A DNA stretch of 64,000 bases from CALBPI01 sp963922335 (GCA_963922335.1 CAWUIB010000001.1:434001-498000); one strand, 5' to 3'; shown: positions 9,061-18,153, counted from the first letter of the stretch. Notes: generated by a model not told the origin, from the letters alone. Translations and numbers: made by a program.

Positions 9061-9365
9061 GCATCGGCCTCCAACACTACCTCACGCTGTCCGCAATTCT
9101 GTTTTCCATCAGCGTTGCAGGCATCTTCATCAACCGCCGCAACATTATCGTATTGCTGATGTGCATCGAGCTGATGCTGCTGGCGGTGAACTTTAACTTT
9201 ATCGCGTTTTCGCGTTACCTCGGCGACGCCGCAGGGCAGGTCTTCGTGTTCTTCATCCTGACGGTGGCTGCGGCGGAGGCGGCGATCGGTCTGGCGATCC
9301 TTGTAGTGCTGTTTAGGAATCGACGCAGCATCAACGTGGAAGAGCTCAACGAGATGCGAGGCTAG
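9057..9365 (+). CDS. nuoK: NADH-quinone oxidoreductase subunit K
   Basis: Small three-helix membrane subunit related to MrpC, 102 residues. It shows IFINRRNIIVLLMCIELMLL and AAAEAAIGLAILVVLFRNR, which contain the two conserved membrane glutamates of the family. Length is typical. It overlaps nuoJ by 4 bases and lies 4 bases before nuoL. Confidence 0.97.
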   Translation: MSIGLQHYLTLSAILFSISVAGIFINRRNIIVLLMCIELMLLAVNFNFIAFSRYLGDAAGQVFVFFILTVAAAEAAIGLAILVVLFRNRRSINVEELNEMRG

Positions 9366-9369
9366 GCAC

Positions 9370-11334
9370 ATGCAATCAACGCATCTCACTATTGTTTTGG
9401 CACCACTGATCGCTTCAGCGGTTGCGGGACTGTTTGGCCGGCAGATCGGTCGTACAGCAGCGCACGTGATTACGATCGCTGCGGTAGGGCTCAGTTGTTA
9501 CCTGTCTTTTCGCGTACTCGCCTATGTCGGTCTCGGCGGCGCGGCGGAGAATTACACGCTCTACACGTGGGCAGTGACCGACGGTATTCGTATGGAGATC
9601 GGCTTCCTGATCGATCGGCTTACCGCAATGATGATGTTCGTGGTCACGTTTGTATCGCTGATGGTGCACATCTACACGATCGGATACATGCGAGAGGACC
9701 CCGGATACCAGCGGTTCTTCAGCTACATCAGCCTGTTCACATTCGCGATGCTGATGCTCGTGATGTCGAATAACTTCCTGCAACTGTTTTTCGGTTGGGA
9801 AGCGGTCGGTCTGGTTTCTTATCTCCTGATCGGTTTTTACTACAAAAAGCCAACCGCGATTCTTGCGAACCTTAAAGCGTTTCTCGTGAATCGCGTTGGG
9901 GACTTCGGTTTCCTGCTCGGGATAGCAGGCATCGTTGCACTTACTGGATCGTTGGACTATGCATTCGTCTTCGCGTCGGCGCCTTCGCTGGCCAATGAAA
10001 CGATCGCCGTGTGGGGTGATACCCCCTGGCATGCGTTAACCGTTATTTGCGTGCTGTTATTCATTGGTGCAATGGGCAAGTCCGCACAAGCGCCGCTGCA
10101 TGTTTGGTTGCCGGATTCCATGGAAGGCCCAACACCGATTTCGGCTTTGATCCATGCCGCGACGATGGTTACCGCCGGAATATTTATGGTGGCTCGGATG
10201 TCGCCGTTGTTCGAGCTGGCGCCAGGTGCCTTAGAGTTCATTCTGGTCGTTGGCGCGATTACCGCCTTCTTCATGGGGCTGCTTGGCATCATTCAAAACG
10301 ATATCAAGCGCGTCGTTGCATATTCCACACTGTCTCAGCTGGGCTACATGACGGTTGCACTCGGCGCCTCTGCGTATGCTGCCGGTGTTTTTCACTTGAT
10401 GACGCATGCGTTCTTTAAAGCACTGCTGTTCCTGGCTGCCGGTTCGGTCATCATCGCGATGCACCACGAGCAGGACATCCGCAAGATGGGTGGGTTGCGC
10501 AAGTACATGCCGATCACCTATGTCACGTCACTGATCGGCACGCTCGCCTTGATTGGCTTCCCGTTCACTTCGGGCTTTTTCTCGAAGGACGCCTTGATCG
10601 AAGCGGTTGCTGAGGCAGGGCACCTGCGTCACGCATGGCCCTATACGCTGGCCTACTGGAGCGTGCTCGCCGGGGTCTTTGTCACCTCGCTCTACTCGTT
10701 CCGTTTGCTGTTTGTGGTCTTCCACGGTGAGCCGCGCATGGACGAACACACGCGTGAGCACCTCAAAGAGAGTCCATGGGTTGTAACAGTGCCATTGGTG
10801 CTGCTCGCGATTCCGTCGCTGTTTATCGGTTACATCACGATTCAGCCGATGCTCTTTGGGTATTTCTTCGATGGTGCGATTGTTCCGGCGGCCGCAACCG
10901 ATCCGCTGTTGATCATGGGCGACCATTGGCACGGCCCGGTCGCCTTTGTCGTCCATGCTCTGCAAGGACCCGCCGTTTGGCTCGCATTTGCTGGCGCCTT
11001 CGCCGCCTGGTTCGTCTGGATGAAGCGTCCGTCTATTGCGGTCGCTGCGCGTGAGCGTTTCTCTGCGATTTACAGACTGCTTGAGAACAAGTACTACGCC
11101 GACGATTTGTGGCTGAAGGGTTTCGCGGGCAGCGGGCGGTGGCTCGGTAAAGGACTCTGGAAAGTGGGCGACCAGGCGTTGATTGACGGCGCCGTGGTTA
11201 ACGGCAGCGCCGGATTTGTAGCCGCAACGGCCGGCGTATTGCGACGCCTGCAGGCGGGTTACTTGTACGTTTATGCATTTGCAATGGTAATTGGACTGAC
11301 TGCTTTGCTCGGCTGGTTGCTGTATAGCGCCTGA
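9370..11334 (+). CDS. nuoL: NADH-quinone oxidoreductase subunit L (antiporter-like)
   Basis: Distal proton-pumping subunit, 654 residues, with many membrane helices and the long C-terminal lateral helix region. The antiporter-family core QAPLHVWLPDSMEGPTP is visible near residue 240, followed by IHAATMVTAGIFMVARM and IKRVVAYSTLSQLGYM. The first of three MrpA/D-like subunits in a row (L, M, N). No truncation is seen. Confidence 0.98.
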   Translation: MQSTHLTIVLAPLIASAVAGLFGRQIGRTAAHVITIAAVGLSCYLSFRVLAYVGLGGAAENYTLYTWAVTDGIRMEIGFLIDRLTAMMMFVVTFVSLMVHIYTIGYMREDPGYQRFFSYISLFTFAMLMLVMSNNFLQLFFGWEAVGLVSYLLIGFYYKKPTAILANLKAFLVNRVGDFGFLLGIAGIVALTGSLDYAFVFASAPSLANETIAVWGDTPWHALTVICVLLFIGAMGKSAQAPLHVWLPDSMEGPTPISALIHAATMVTAGIFMVARMSPLFELAPGALEFILVVGAITAFFMGLLGIIQNDIKRVVAYSTLSQLGYMTVALGASAYAAGVFHLMTHAFFKALLFLAAGSVIIAMHHEQDIRKMGGLRKYMPITYVTSLIGTLALIGFPFTSGFFSKDALIEAVAEAGHLRHAWPYTLAYWSVLAGVFVTSLYSFRLLFVVFHGEPRMDEHTREHLKESPWVVTVPLVLLAIPSLFIGYITIQPMLFGYFFDGAIVPAAATDPLLIMGDHWHGPVAFVVHALQGPAVWLAFAGAFAAWFVWMKRPSIAVAARERFSAIYRLLENKYYADDLWLKGFAGSGRWLGKGLWKVGDQALIDGAVVNGSAGFVAATAGVLRRLQAGYLYVYAFAMVIGLTALLGWLLYSA

Positions 11335-11358
11335 GCCTGACTTCGGATTCGAACGATA

Positions 11359-12888
11359 ATGACAACCAATAATTTATTGAGTCTGTTGATCTGGCTCCCG
11401 ATCGTCGCAGGATTTGCGGTGCTGCTGATCGGTGACGGAGGCGACCGTGCGTCATCGCGTGCGTCGGCCATGCGCTGGTTCTCACTCATCGCGTCACTGG
11501 TAATAGCCGTATTTTCGCTGCCGTTGCTACTCGAGTTTGATCGGACAACGGCTGCGATGCAGTTCATCGAGCAAAGGCCATGGGTACCACGCTTCAATGC
11601 AGAGTATTTTCTCGGTGTGGATGGCTTATCCGCGCCTCTGATTCTGCTGACGACATTCATAACCCCACTGGTCTTGATCTCCGCGTGGGAGGTCATTGAG
11701 AGTCGCAGCGCACAGTATTTCGCGGCGTTCCTGATTCTTGAAGGCTTGATGATCGGCGTGTTCTGCGCGCTCGATGCGATGCTGTTTTATATTTTCTGGG
11801 AAGCCATGTTGGTACCGATGTTCCTCATTATCGGTATCTGGGGCGGCAAGCGCAGAATCTACGCGACGATCAAGTTTTTCCTGTACACGTTCCTCGGCTC
11901 GGTGTTCATGCTGGTCTCGTTGATCTACCTCTATACGAGAACAGGCAGCTACGACCTGCTGGAATTCCATAAAGCGCCGATTGGGGAAACAGCACAGACG
12001 CTGATCTTCCTCTCGTTCCTTGCGGCCTTTGCCGTAAAGGTGCCGATGTGGCCGGTTCACACCTGGCTGCCGGATGCACACGTAGAGGCGCCGACTGGCG
12101 GATCGGTGGTGCTTGCAGCGATCATGTTGAAGATGGGCGGCTACGGTTTTGTCCGTCTGTCGTTGCCGATTACGCCCGACGCGAGCGCCAGCCTTGCCTG
12201 GTTGCTGATCGCGATATCGCTGGTCGCGGTCGTGTACATCGGACTGGTTGCGCTTGTGCAATCCGACATGAAAAAGCTGATCGCCTATTCCTCGATTGCT
12301 CACATGGGTTTCGTGACCCTTGGGTTCTTCCTGTTTTGGAGCATACTTTCCAATACCGGCAGTTCTGATGGTGCTGCACTCGGCATCACGGGTGCGATGG
12401 TTCAGATGATTTCGCACGGTTTGATCAGTGGCGCGATGTTCCTGTGCGTGGGGGTTATGTACGACCGGATGCACAGCCGCAATATTGCCGACTATGGTGG
12501 TGTTATTAACACCATGCCTTGGTTTGCAGCATTCATGGTGTTGTTCGCGATGGCTAACGCCGGGTTGCCCGGTACGTCGGGTTTCGTTGGCGAGTTCATG
12601 GTGATCTTGGCCAGCTTCAAGGCGAACTTCTGGGTTGCGCTGTTGGCCGCGACTACTTTGATACTAGGTGCCTCGTATACGTTGTGGATGGTCAAACGCG
12701 TGCTGTTTGGCGAAGTCGCCAACGACAATGTGGCCGCGCTAAAGGATCTGAACGGTCGCGAGTTCTTGATGCTGACAATTTTGGCGGTTGGGGTGCTGGT
12801 TCTCGGTGTTTGGCCTGAGCCACTGGTGCAAATGATGCAGCCGAGTGTAGATGCACTGGTCGACCATATCGGTCGCAGTAAGCTTTAA
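11359..12888 (+). CDS. nuoM: NADH-quinone oxidoreductase subunit M (antiporter-like)
   Basis: Second antiporter-like proton-pumping subunit, 509 residues. The diagnostic loop PVHTWLPDAHVEAPTGGS and the following MKKLIAYSSIAHMGFVTLG are present, as is FYIFWEAMLVPMFLIIG with its conserved glutamate. ATG at 11359, 24 bases after nuoL. Confidence 0.98.
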   Translation: MTTNNLLSLLIWLPIVAGFAVLLIGDGGDRASSRASAMRWFSLIASLVIAVFSLPLLLEFDRTTAAMQFIEQRPWVPRFNAEYFLGVDGLSAPLILLTTFITPLVLISAWEVIESRSAQYFAAFLILEGLMIGVFCALDAMLFYIFWEAMLVPMFLIIGIWGGKRRIYATIKFFLYTFLGSVFMLVSLIYLYTRTGSYDLLEFHKAPIGETAQTLIFLSFLAAFAVKVPMWPVHTWLPDAHVEAPTGGSVVLAAIMLKMGGYGFVRLSLPITPDASASLAWLLIAISLVAVVYIGLVALVQSDMKKLIAYSSIAHMGFVTLGFFLFWSILSNTGSSDGAALGITGAMVQMISHGLISGAMFLCVGVMYDRMHSRNIADYGGVINTMPWFAAFMVLFAMANAGLPGTSGFVGEFMVILASFKANFWVALLAATTLILGASYTLWMVKRVLFGEVANDNVAALKDLNGREFLMLTILAVGVLVLGVWPEPLVQMMQPSVDALVDHIGRSKL

Positions 12889-12905
12889 GCGGGGCGGATA
12901 GATTC

Positions 12906-14369
12906 ATGAATTTCGTTACTCCTGATTTCTTGCCTGCGCTGCCGGAGATCGTCTTGCTAGGCTTGATCTCGGTTGTGTTGATTGCCGATCTTTTCATTTC
13001 GGATGAAAACCGGGTCGTCACGTTCTGGCTCTCGATGATCAGCTTGGCTGTTGTGTTGGCGTCGGTTGTTTATGCAGCGCCGGACGCGCGTGTGGAGACG
13101 TTCTCCGGGAGCTACGTCTCGGATCTGTTGTCGACCGTGCTCAAATTTGCTGCGACGGTGTGTCTCGCGTTGGTCTTCGTCTACTCACGTGACTACCTGA
13201 TGCGCAATGGCCTGAGAAAAGGTGAATTCTATTTGCTGTCTCTCTTTGGGCTACTCGGCATTTTTGTAATGATCTCGGCGAACAGTCTCCTGACGCTGTA
13301 CCTCGGGCTCGAAACGCTCTCGTTGTCTTTGTACGCACTGGTCGCGTTCGACAGGGACTCGAAGGTCTGCGCAGAGGCGGCGATGAAGTACTTCGTCTTG
13401 GGTGCGATCGCCTCAGGTGCGTTTCTTTATGGTGTGTCTCTGGTCTACGGGATCACCGGAACGATTAATTTCGTGGAGATGGCGGAAGCCGTTCGCACGG
13501 TCGGGTCAGACGATATCGCGCTGTGGTTCGGTCTTGCATTCCTGATCGTTGGCATTGCGTTCAAATTCGGTGCGGTTCCGTTTCATATGTGGGTTCCTGA
13601 TGTCTATCAGGGTGCGCGCACGCCGGTCACACTCTACATGGGCTCGCTCTCGAAACTTGCCTCATTTGCTCTGGCCGCTCGAGTGCTGATCGATGGGCTG
13701 CCATTGCTTCATGAGCAGTGGCACCAGATGTTGGCGGTGCTTGCGATCTTGTCTTTAGCGATTGGAAACATCGTGGCGATCGCTCAGACCAACATCAAGC
13801 GCATGTTGGCTTATTCAACGATCTCGCATGTCGGGTTCATTCTTCTTGGCTTCTTTGCGGGTAATGCTGAAGGCTACCAAGCGGCGCTGTTCTACACGTT
13901 GACCTACGCGTTCACGGCTGCCGGTGCATTCGGTGTCGTGGTTTTGTTGTCACGCCAGGGGTTCGAGGCGGAGAATCTTGAGGACTTTTCGGGTTTGAAT
14001 GCCCGCAGCCCGTGGTTCGCTGCAATCATGGCGTGCTTCATGTTGGGTATGGCGGGCATACCACCTTGGGTCGGATTCTGGGCAAAGCTGCACATTATCG
14101 AAGCGGTGTTGCAGGCGAGCCGTACCGTGGGTGACTCAGCACCGTTATACGTCGGCGTTGCAATCACCATGGTCGTGTTCTCGGTGATCGGCGCCTACTA
14201 CTACCTGCGTGTCTTGAAATACATCTATTTCGACAAACCCATCGATAACAATCGCATCGTGGCGGCCCCGGACATGAAGCTCGCGTTGAGCGCAAACGGG
14301 CTCGCTGTGCTTGCGTTCGGCATTGTCCCGGGCGGGCTCTTGGCGCTGTGCGCGCAGGTTATTGGGTAG
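12906..14369 (+). CDS. nuoN: NADH-quinone oxidoreductase subunit N (antiporter-like)
   Basis: Third antiporter-like subunit and last gene of the complex I operon, 487 residues. It has the NuoN-type loop FKFGAVPFHMWVPDVYQGAR and IKRMLAYSTISHVGFILLGF. It begins 17 bases after nuoM. No intrinsic terminator lies between it and the tRNA gene downstream, so read-through into the tRNA is possible. Confidence 0.98.
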   Translation: MNFVTPDFLPALPEIVLLGLISVVLIADLFISDENRVVTFWLSMISLAVVLASVVYAAPDARVETFSGSYVSDLLSTVLKFAATVCLALVFVYSRDYLMRNGLRKGEFYLLSLFGLLGIFVMISANSLLTLYLGLETLSLSLYALVAFDRDSKVCAEAAMKYFVLGAIASGAFLYGVSLVYGITGTINFVEMAEAVRTVGSDDIALWFGLAFLIVGIAFKFGAVPFHMWVPDVYQGARTPVTLYMGSLSKLASFALAARVLIDGLPLLHEQWHQMLAVLAILSLAIGNIVAIAQTNIKRMLAYSTISHVGFILLGFFAGNAEGYQAALFYTLTYAFTAAGAFGVVVLLSRQGFEAENLEDFSGLNARSPWFAAIMACFMLGMAGIPPWVGFWAKLHIIEAVLQASRTVGDSAPLYVGVAITMVVFSVIGAYYYLRVLKYIYFDKPIDNNRIVAAPDMKLALSANGLAVLAFGIVPGGLLALCAQVIG

Positions 14370-14393
14370 GGGTCATAAATCGGTAACGTTTTG

Positions 14394-14422
14394 TTGCGCC
14401 GCAGTATCGGCATCTGTATATT
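14394..14422 (+). promoter_or_regulatory. Putative sigma-70 promoter of tRNA-fMet
   Basis: TTGCGC (14394-14399) and TATATT (14417-14422) are separated by 17 bases. The predicted start site near 14429 lies just upstream of the tRNA 5' end at 14436. The bases after the -10 box are C-rich (TCCCG), a discriminator of the kind often seen at stable-RNA promoters. Confidence 0.55.
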
Positions 14423-14435
14423 CCCGTCTTCCAGT

Positions 14436-14512
14436 TGCGGGGTGGAGCAGTCTGGCAGCTCGTCGGGCTCATAACCCGAAGGTCGCAGGTTCGAATCCTG
14501 CCCCCGCTACCA
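14436..14512 (+). tRNA. Initiator tRNA-fMet (CAU)
   Basis: A 77-base cloverleaf with CCA encoded. The anticodon stem carries the three consecutive G-C pairs (GGG/CCC) around loop CTCATAA, the hallmark of initiator tRNA. Position 1 does not pair with position 72; here both are U, rather than the C1-A72 of E. coli, while pairs 2-71 to 7-66 are perfect. T-arm GCAGG/CCTGC encloses TTCGAAT. Its place just upstream of the rimP-nusA operon matches metY of E. coli, except that a serine hydrolase gene now lies between. Confidence 0.96.
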
Positions 14513-14520
14513 AAACACCA

Positions 14521-14546
14521 AAAGGGTCCCATCGGGACCCTTTTTT
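14521..14546 (+). terminator. Intrinsic terminator after tRNA-fMet
   Basis: AAAGGGTCCC/GGGACCCTTT stem with a 3-base loop ATC, followed by a T-run. It ends the tRNA transcript. On the opposite strand a short U-run follows the same stem, so it may also end the leftward hydrolase transcript that stops at 14569. Confidence 0.9.
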
Positions 14547-14568
14547 GTTGGCTTCAGCAGGCCCAAGT

Positions 14569-15909
14569 TCACTCGTGTATTCGATCGTCGAGTTCCTCCA
14601 GGTAGTCTGCGACTGCCTGGTAGGCGGGCAGAGAGGTCGGGTCGATGCGTGCGTTCTTGGCTGATGGGAAGGATGCGAATCGGACGATGACCATGTCAGC
14701 AGTCGGGTCAATGTAGATCGTTTGACCATGCACTCCCCGAGCGGCGTAGGCGCCATGATCATTGTGGAAAACCCACCACATGCCTCGGTAGCTGCCACCC
14801 TCGAGCGTCTTGTAGCCGGCCTTTGCAAACTTCGCTTTGTCGCCACCGCTCTCAATGGCGTCGACCACCGATGCCGGGAAGAGACGTTCACCATCGATCG
14901 CACCTCGGTTGAGCATCAACAGGCCAACGCGGCCTAAGTCGCGCAGTCCCGCCGTCAGCCCACCTCCAGCGAACGGGACGCCAACGCCATCAACGGTCAT
15001 GTAAGCGTCCTGCTCGGCGCCGATACGCTGCCAGATGCGTTCGGACAGGAGCTCGGTCAACTCCGCGCCCGTTACTCGCGAGACGATCCATCCGAGAGCA
15101 TCGGTGTTGATCGTTTTATAGCCGAATGCTTCACCATGGTCGCCACTCTGGCGTACGGTCTGCAGATACTCAAAGTAGCCCTCTGGTCCGTCATAGTCGG
15201 CAGGCTTGGGCAACGGGCTCGCCGCCGCCGAGTAGACCCAGATGTCCGCTGTCGGATCGGCGTAGTCCTCGCTGTAGTCGAGCGCCGTCGTCATATCCAT
15301 AACCTCCCGGACCGTCGCCTTGCCAAAGGCGCTGGACGCAAGTTCCGGGATGATGGTCTCCACCAGTGCCTCATCGTCGAGGGTGCCCTCGGCAACCAGA
15401 ATCTCAGCGAGCAAACCGGTCATCGATTTGGTCATCGACATAGCGGCATGTTTGCCGAGCTCATCGAGGCAGCCGGCGTAGTATTCGTAGACGATGTGGC
15501 CACGATGAATAATCAAGATACCGTCGGTGTAGTTGGCGGCCAGTGAGTCACGCCACGTCATGGGCTGGTCGCTGTCGATGGGCGTGAAGGTCAGCTCATC
15601 GATCGTCTCGTCGAGTGCATAGGGCAGCGGGGAGGGCGCTCCAATACCTCGGCTTATGACCTCGGTTGGCAAGAACTCACGCAAATGACAAACCGACCAA
15701 CGCAGCTTGGGAAAACTGAAGTAGTTTGCATCCGGTTGAGTGATCAGCTTGTCCGGTGAGGGCGGGAAACCCTCCATCCAGCCGATACGCCGAGGGTCAG
15801 ACGCCTGTGCATCTGGTGTCTCATTTTGAGCGAACACCGGCGTATTCTGTGCGGCCATTATCAATGCTGCTGTCAGGGCGGTGCGTCGAACAAGGTTGAT
15901 CAGGTTCAA
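14569..15909 (-). CDS. Secreted serine hydrolase, beta-lactamase/NylB-like
   Basis: Exported serine hydrolase of the class C beta-lactamase fold; substrate unknown. I start it at TTG 15909, which has AGGAG six bases upstream and gives a clean signal peptide (MNLINLVRRTALTAALIMAA, cleavage after VFAQ). The catalytic SxxK is S158-M-T-K161. TTALDYSEDY (Y216) and GYKTINTDALGW (Y264) match tyrosine regions of 6-aminohexanoate-dimer hydrolase; S158-Y216 spacing resembles Ser112-Tyr170 there. Length 446 residues. It is the only leftward gene between the initiator tRNA and rimP, two genes that are neighbours in many gammaproteobacteria, so it looks inserted. Family assignment is firm, but esterase versus amidase activity is open. 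Confidence 0.85.
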   Translation of the reverse strand: MNLINLVRRTALTAALIMAAQNTPVFAQNETPDAQASDPRRIGWMEGFPPSPDKLITQPDANYFSFPKLRWSVCHLREFLPTEVISRGIGAPSPLPYALDETIDELTFTPIDSDQPMTWRDSLAANYTDGILIIHRGHIVYEYYAGCLDELGKHAAMSMTKSMTGLLAEILVAEGTLDDEALVETIIPELASSAFGKATVREVMDMTTALDYSEDYADPTADIWVYSAAASPLPKPADYDGPEGYFEYLQTVRQSGDHGEAFGYKTINTDALGWIVSRVTGAELTELLSERIWQRIGAEQDAYMTVDGVGVPFAGGGLTAGLRDLGRVGLLMLNRGAIDGERLFPASVVDAIESGGDKAKFAKAGYKTLEGGSYRGMWWVFHNDHGAYAARGVHGQTIYIDPTADMVIVRFASFPSAKNARIDPTSLPAYQAVADYLEELDDRIHE

Positions 15910-15963
15910 AGTGAACTCCTGTGCGCCTGTTGATACCCGAATATGGCGGAAAGTTCGCGCCAC

Positions 15964-15972
15964 TGCTATACT
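15964..15972 (+). promoter_or_regulatory. Extended -10 promoter of the rimP-nusA operon
   Basis: TG-C-TATACT gives an extended -10 element with no strong -35 box. It would start a leader of about 190 bases before rimP. It faces away from the hydrolase start at 15909, so the two genes are divergently transcribed. Confidence 0.5.
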
Positions 15973-15976
15973 GGCG

Positions 15977-16152
15977 TGCTGACGACATGCGAACTCCCTC
16001 GGCCCAGCCGACAGCAACGCATTTCGCCTTTGCAATCGCCTTCACTGGCAGCAACGGCGCGTCAGCAAAGCCCCGTCGGGGCTTTTTGTGTTTTTGTGGG
16101 TGGTCCCGTTGGTGGGCCAACGCGGTATGGGTGGGCTTCGGCCCATTTTTTT
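15977..16152 (+). promoter_or_regulatory. rimP-nusA leader with two tandem terminator-like hairpins
   Basis: The leader holds an 8-bp long-range pairing (15977-15984 with 16060-16067). Next is a terminator-like hairpin 16067-16085 (AAAGCCCC/GGGGCTTT, 3-base loop, T-rich tail). A small hairpin GTTGG/CCAAC follows at 16108-16121. A second terminator-like hairpin lies at 16132-16145 (TGGGC, TTCG loop, GCCCA) with seven T. The first base of hairpin 1 also belongs to the long-range stem, so the structures partly compete. Since the operon encodes NusA, control by attenuation is a natural inference. Confidence 0.6.
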
Positions 16153-16170
16153 GGTTTTTGGAGCCTGATA

Positions 16171-16641
16171 TTGCTGATCGACAAGCTCAAAGCATTGTTG
16201 AAGCCCGAGGTTGAACGCCTTGGATACGAGCTTGTGGATCTCGAATATGCGGGCAACAACCGCAGTGCGGTCCTGCGTATCTTTATTGATCAGGAAGCCG
16301 GGATTACGTTGGATGATTGCGAAAAGGTGAGTAACGAGGTCGGGGCGGTATTGGATGTCGAGGATCCGATTCCCGGCGAGTACAACCTCGAAATCTCCTC
16401 ACCGGGATTGGATCGTCCACTCACGGAGCCAGAGCACTTCGATCGCTATCGTGGCGAGCGCGTGAAGCTCCGGATGGAGAAAAGTTTTGTGGGTCGCCGA
16501 CGGTTGACGGGACTCCTCGAGGGTATGGAAAACGATGAGGTCGTTCTCAACATCGATGGTGAGCAGCACAGCGTGCCCTTCGCCAGCGTAGAGATGGCCC
16601 GATTAGCACCGGACTATGACGCCGAGCTACGGCGCAAATAA
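16171..16641 (+). CDS. rimP: Ribosome maturation factor RimP
   Basis: Assists assembly of the 30S ribosomal subunit. TTG at 16171 is chosen as start because GGAG lies 7 bases upstream and the 156-residue product then begins at the family's normal position (MLIDKLKALLKPEVERLGYE); longer readings run into the leader hairpins. The conserved DIEDPIP-like segment (VEDPIPGEYNLEISSPGLDR) is present. First gene of the operon with nusA, 9 bases upstream of it. Confidence 0.94.
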   Translation: MLIDKLKALLKPEVERLGYELVDLEYAGNNRSAVLRIFIDQEAGITLDDCEKVSNEVGAVLDVEDPIPGEYNLEISSPGLDRPLTEPEHFDRYRGERVKLRMEKSFVGRRRLTGLLEGMENDEVVLNIDGEQHSVPFASVEMARLAPDYDAELRRK

Positions 16642-16650
16642 GAGCGGAAT

Positions 16651-18153
16651 ATGAGCAAAGAAATGCTGATGGTGATCGAAGCGGTCTCCAACGAGAAAGG
16701 TGTCGAGCGCGACATTATTTTCGAAGCAATGGAAGCGGCGCTGGCATCAGCCACGCGCAAGCGCCATGGCGAGGATATCGACGTTCGCGTATCCATTGAT
16801 CGTGAAACGGGCGAATACGAGACGTTCCGACGTTGGAAAGTCTTCGCTGATGATTCGACCGAGCTTGAGGTTCCGGATCGCGAATTGCGGATGATCGATG
16901 CGGTCGACGTGAACCCTGAAGCTGAGGTGGACGGTTTCGTGGAGGTGCCGATTGAATCGGTGGAGTTTGGTCGTATTGCGGCGCAAACGGCGAAGCAGGT
17001 CATCGTGCAACGCGTGCGCGAAGCGGAACGCCAGAAGATCGTCGAAGAGTTCGAGCACCGAGTCGGGGAGATGCTGAGTGGCCTCGTCAAACGGGTCGAT
17101 CGCAACGGCGTCTATGTAGATCTCGGCGGGACCGCTGAGGGCTTTATCCCTCGAGAGAATATGCTGCCACGTGAGCCGGTACGCCAGCAGGATCGCATCA
17201 AGGCGCGCCTGGTAGAGGTGCGCTCTGAGCAACGCGGTCCGCAGCTGTTTATGAGTCGCACGGCGCCGGAATTTCTGATCGACCTGTTCCAGCTGGAAGT
17301 GCCGGAAGTTGGCCAGGGTCTGATCGATATTCTGGGTGCAGCCCGTGATCCTGGCCTACGTGCCAAGATCGCGGTGCGCAGCAACGACAATCGCATCGAC
17401 CCGGTAGGCGCTTGTGTCGGCATGCGAGGGTCTCGAGTACAGGCGGTTTCGAACGAGCTCGCCGGTGAGCGTGTCGACATCATTCTTCACGACGAGAACC
17501 CGGCCCAGTTCGTGGTGAACGCAATGTCGCCGGCGGAAGTCGTTTCCATTGTTGTCGATGAAGACAAACATTCGATGGATATTGCAGTCGACGAGGACAA
17601 GCTCTCCCAGGCCATTGGCCGCGGCGGACAGAACATTCGTCTTGCGAGCGAGCTCACCGGCTGGGAGCTGAACGTGATGACCGAGGCGGACGCTGAGGCG
17701 AAGAGTGAAGCCGAGATGCGTGAGCTATCCGACGTCTTCATGAAACAGCTCGATGTCGACACGGAAATCGCAACGATCCTGGTACAGGAAGGGTTCTCGA
17801 CGATCGAGGAGATCGCCTATGTGCCGGCCGGTGAACTGGCTGCTATCGACGAGTTCGATGAAGACATGGTCGATGAGTTGCGCAGTCGCGCCAGAGACGT
17901 CCTGTTGACGCAGGCGATTGCGAACGAGGAAGTCATCGACGGCGCGGAGCCGGCTGCGGATCTGCTCGAAGTTGAGGGCGTCGACAGCGAGCTAGCGGCG
18001 CACTTGGCAAGTCACGGGATCGTCACGCGCGATGACCTGGCGGAACAGGCCACGGATGACCTGCTGGAAATTATAGATACCGATCCGGAGACGGCGGGTG
18101 AGCTGATCATGGCGGCTCGTGCGCACTGGTTTGCGGAAGAGGAACAGAGCTGA
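16651..18153 (+). CDS. nusA: Transcription termination/antitermination factor NusA
   Basis: RNA polymerase-binding elongation factor that modulates pausing, intrinsic termination and antitermination. The 500-residue protein has an N-terminal polymerase-binding domain, an S1 domain near 135-200 (GLVKRVDRNGVYVDLGG), two KH domains near 230-345 (GACVGMRGSRVQAVSNEL; LSQAIGRGGQNIRLASEL) and two C-terminal helix-hairpin acidic repeats, as in E. coli. The hairpins in the operon leader suggest that it may regulate its own operon. Confidence 0.98.
   Translation: MSKEMLMVIEAVSNEKGVERDIIFEAMEAALASATRKRHGEDIDVRVSIDRETGEYETFRRWKVFADDSTELEVPDRELRMIDAVDVNPEAEVDGFVEVPIESVEFGRIAAQTAKQVIVQRVREAERQKIVEEFEHRVGEMLSGLVKRVDRNGVYVDLGGTAEGFIPRENMLPREPVRQQDRIKARLVEVRSEQRGPQLFMSRTAPEFLIDLFQLEVPEVGQGLIDILGAARDPGLRAKIAVRSNDNRIDPVGACVGMRGSRVQAVSNELAGERVDIILHDENPAQFVVNAMSPAEVVSIVVDEDKHSMDIAVDEDKLSQAIGRGGQNIRLASELTGWELNVMTEADAEAKSEAEMRELSDVFMKQLDVDTEIATILVQEGFSTIEEIAYVPAGELAAIDEFDEDMVDELRSRARDVLLTQAIANEEVIDGAEPAADLLEVEGVDSELAAHLASHGIVTRDDLAEQATDDLLEIIDTDPETAGELIMAARAHWFAEEEQS

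Noticed and set aside
14436..15909. Genomic island at the initiator tRNA
   Set aside because: No integrase, no repeat of the tRNA 3' end and only one extra gene; simple gene insertion fits better.
15943..16170. Longer RimP N-terminus reaching 15943
   Set aside because: It would run through two terminator-like hairpins and add 76 residues that the family lacks; TTG 16171 has a good ribosome-binding site.
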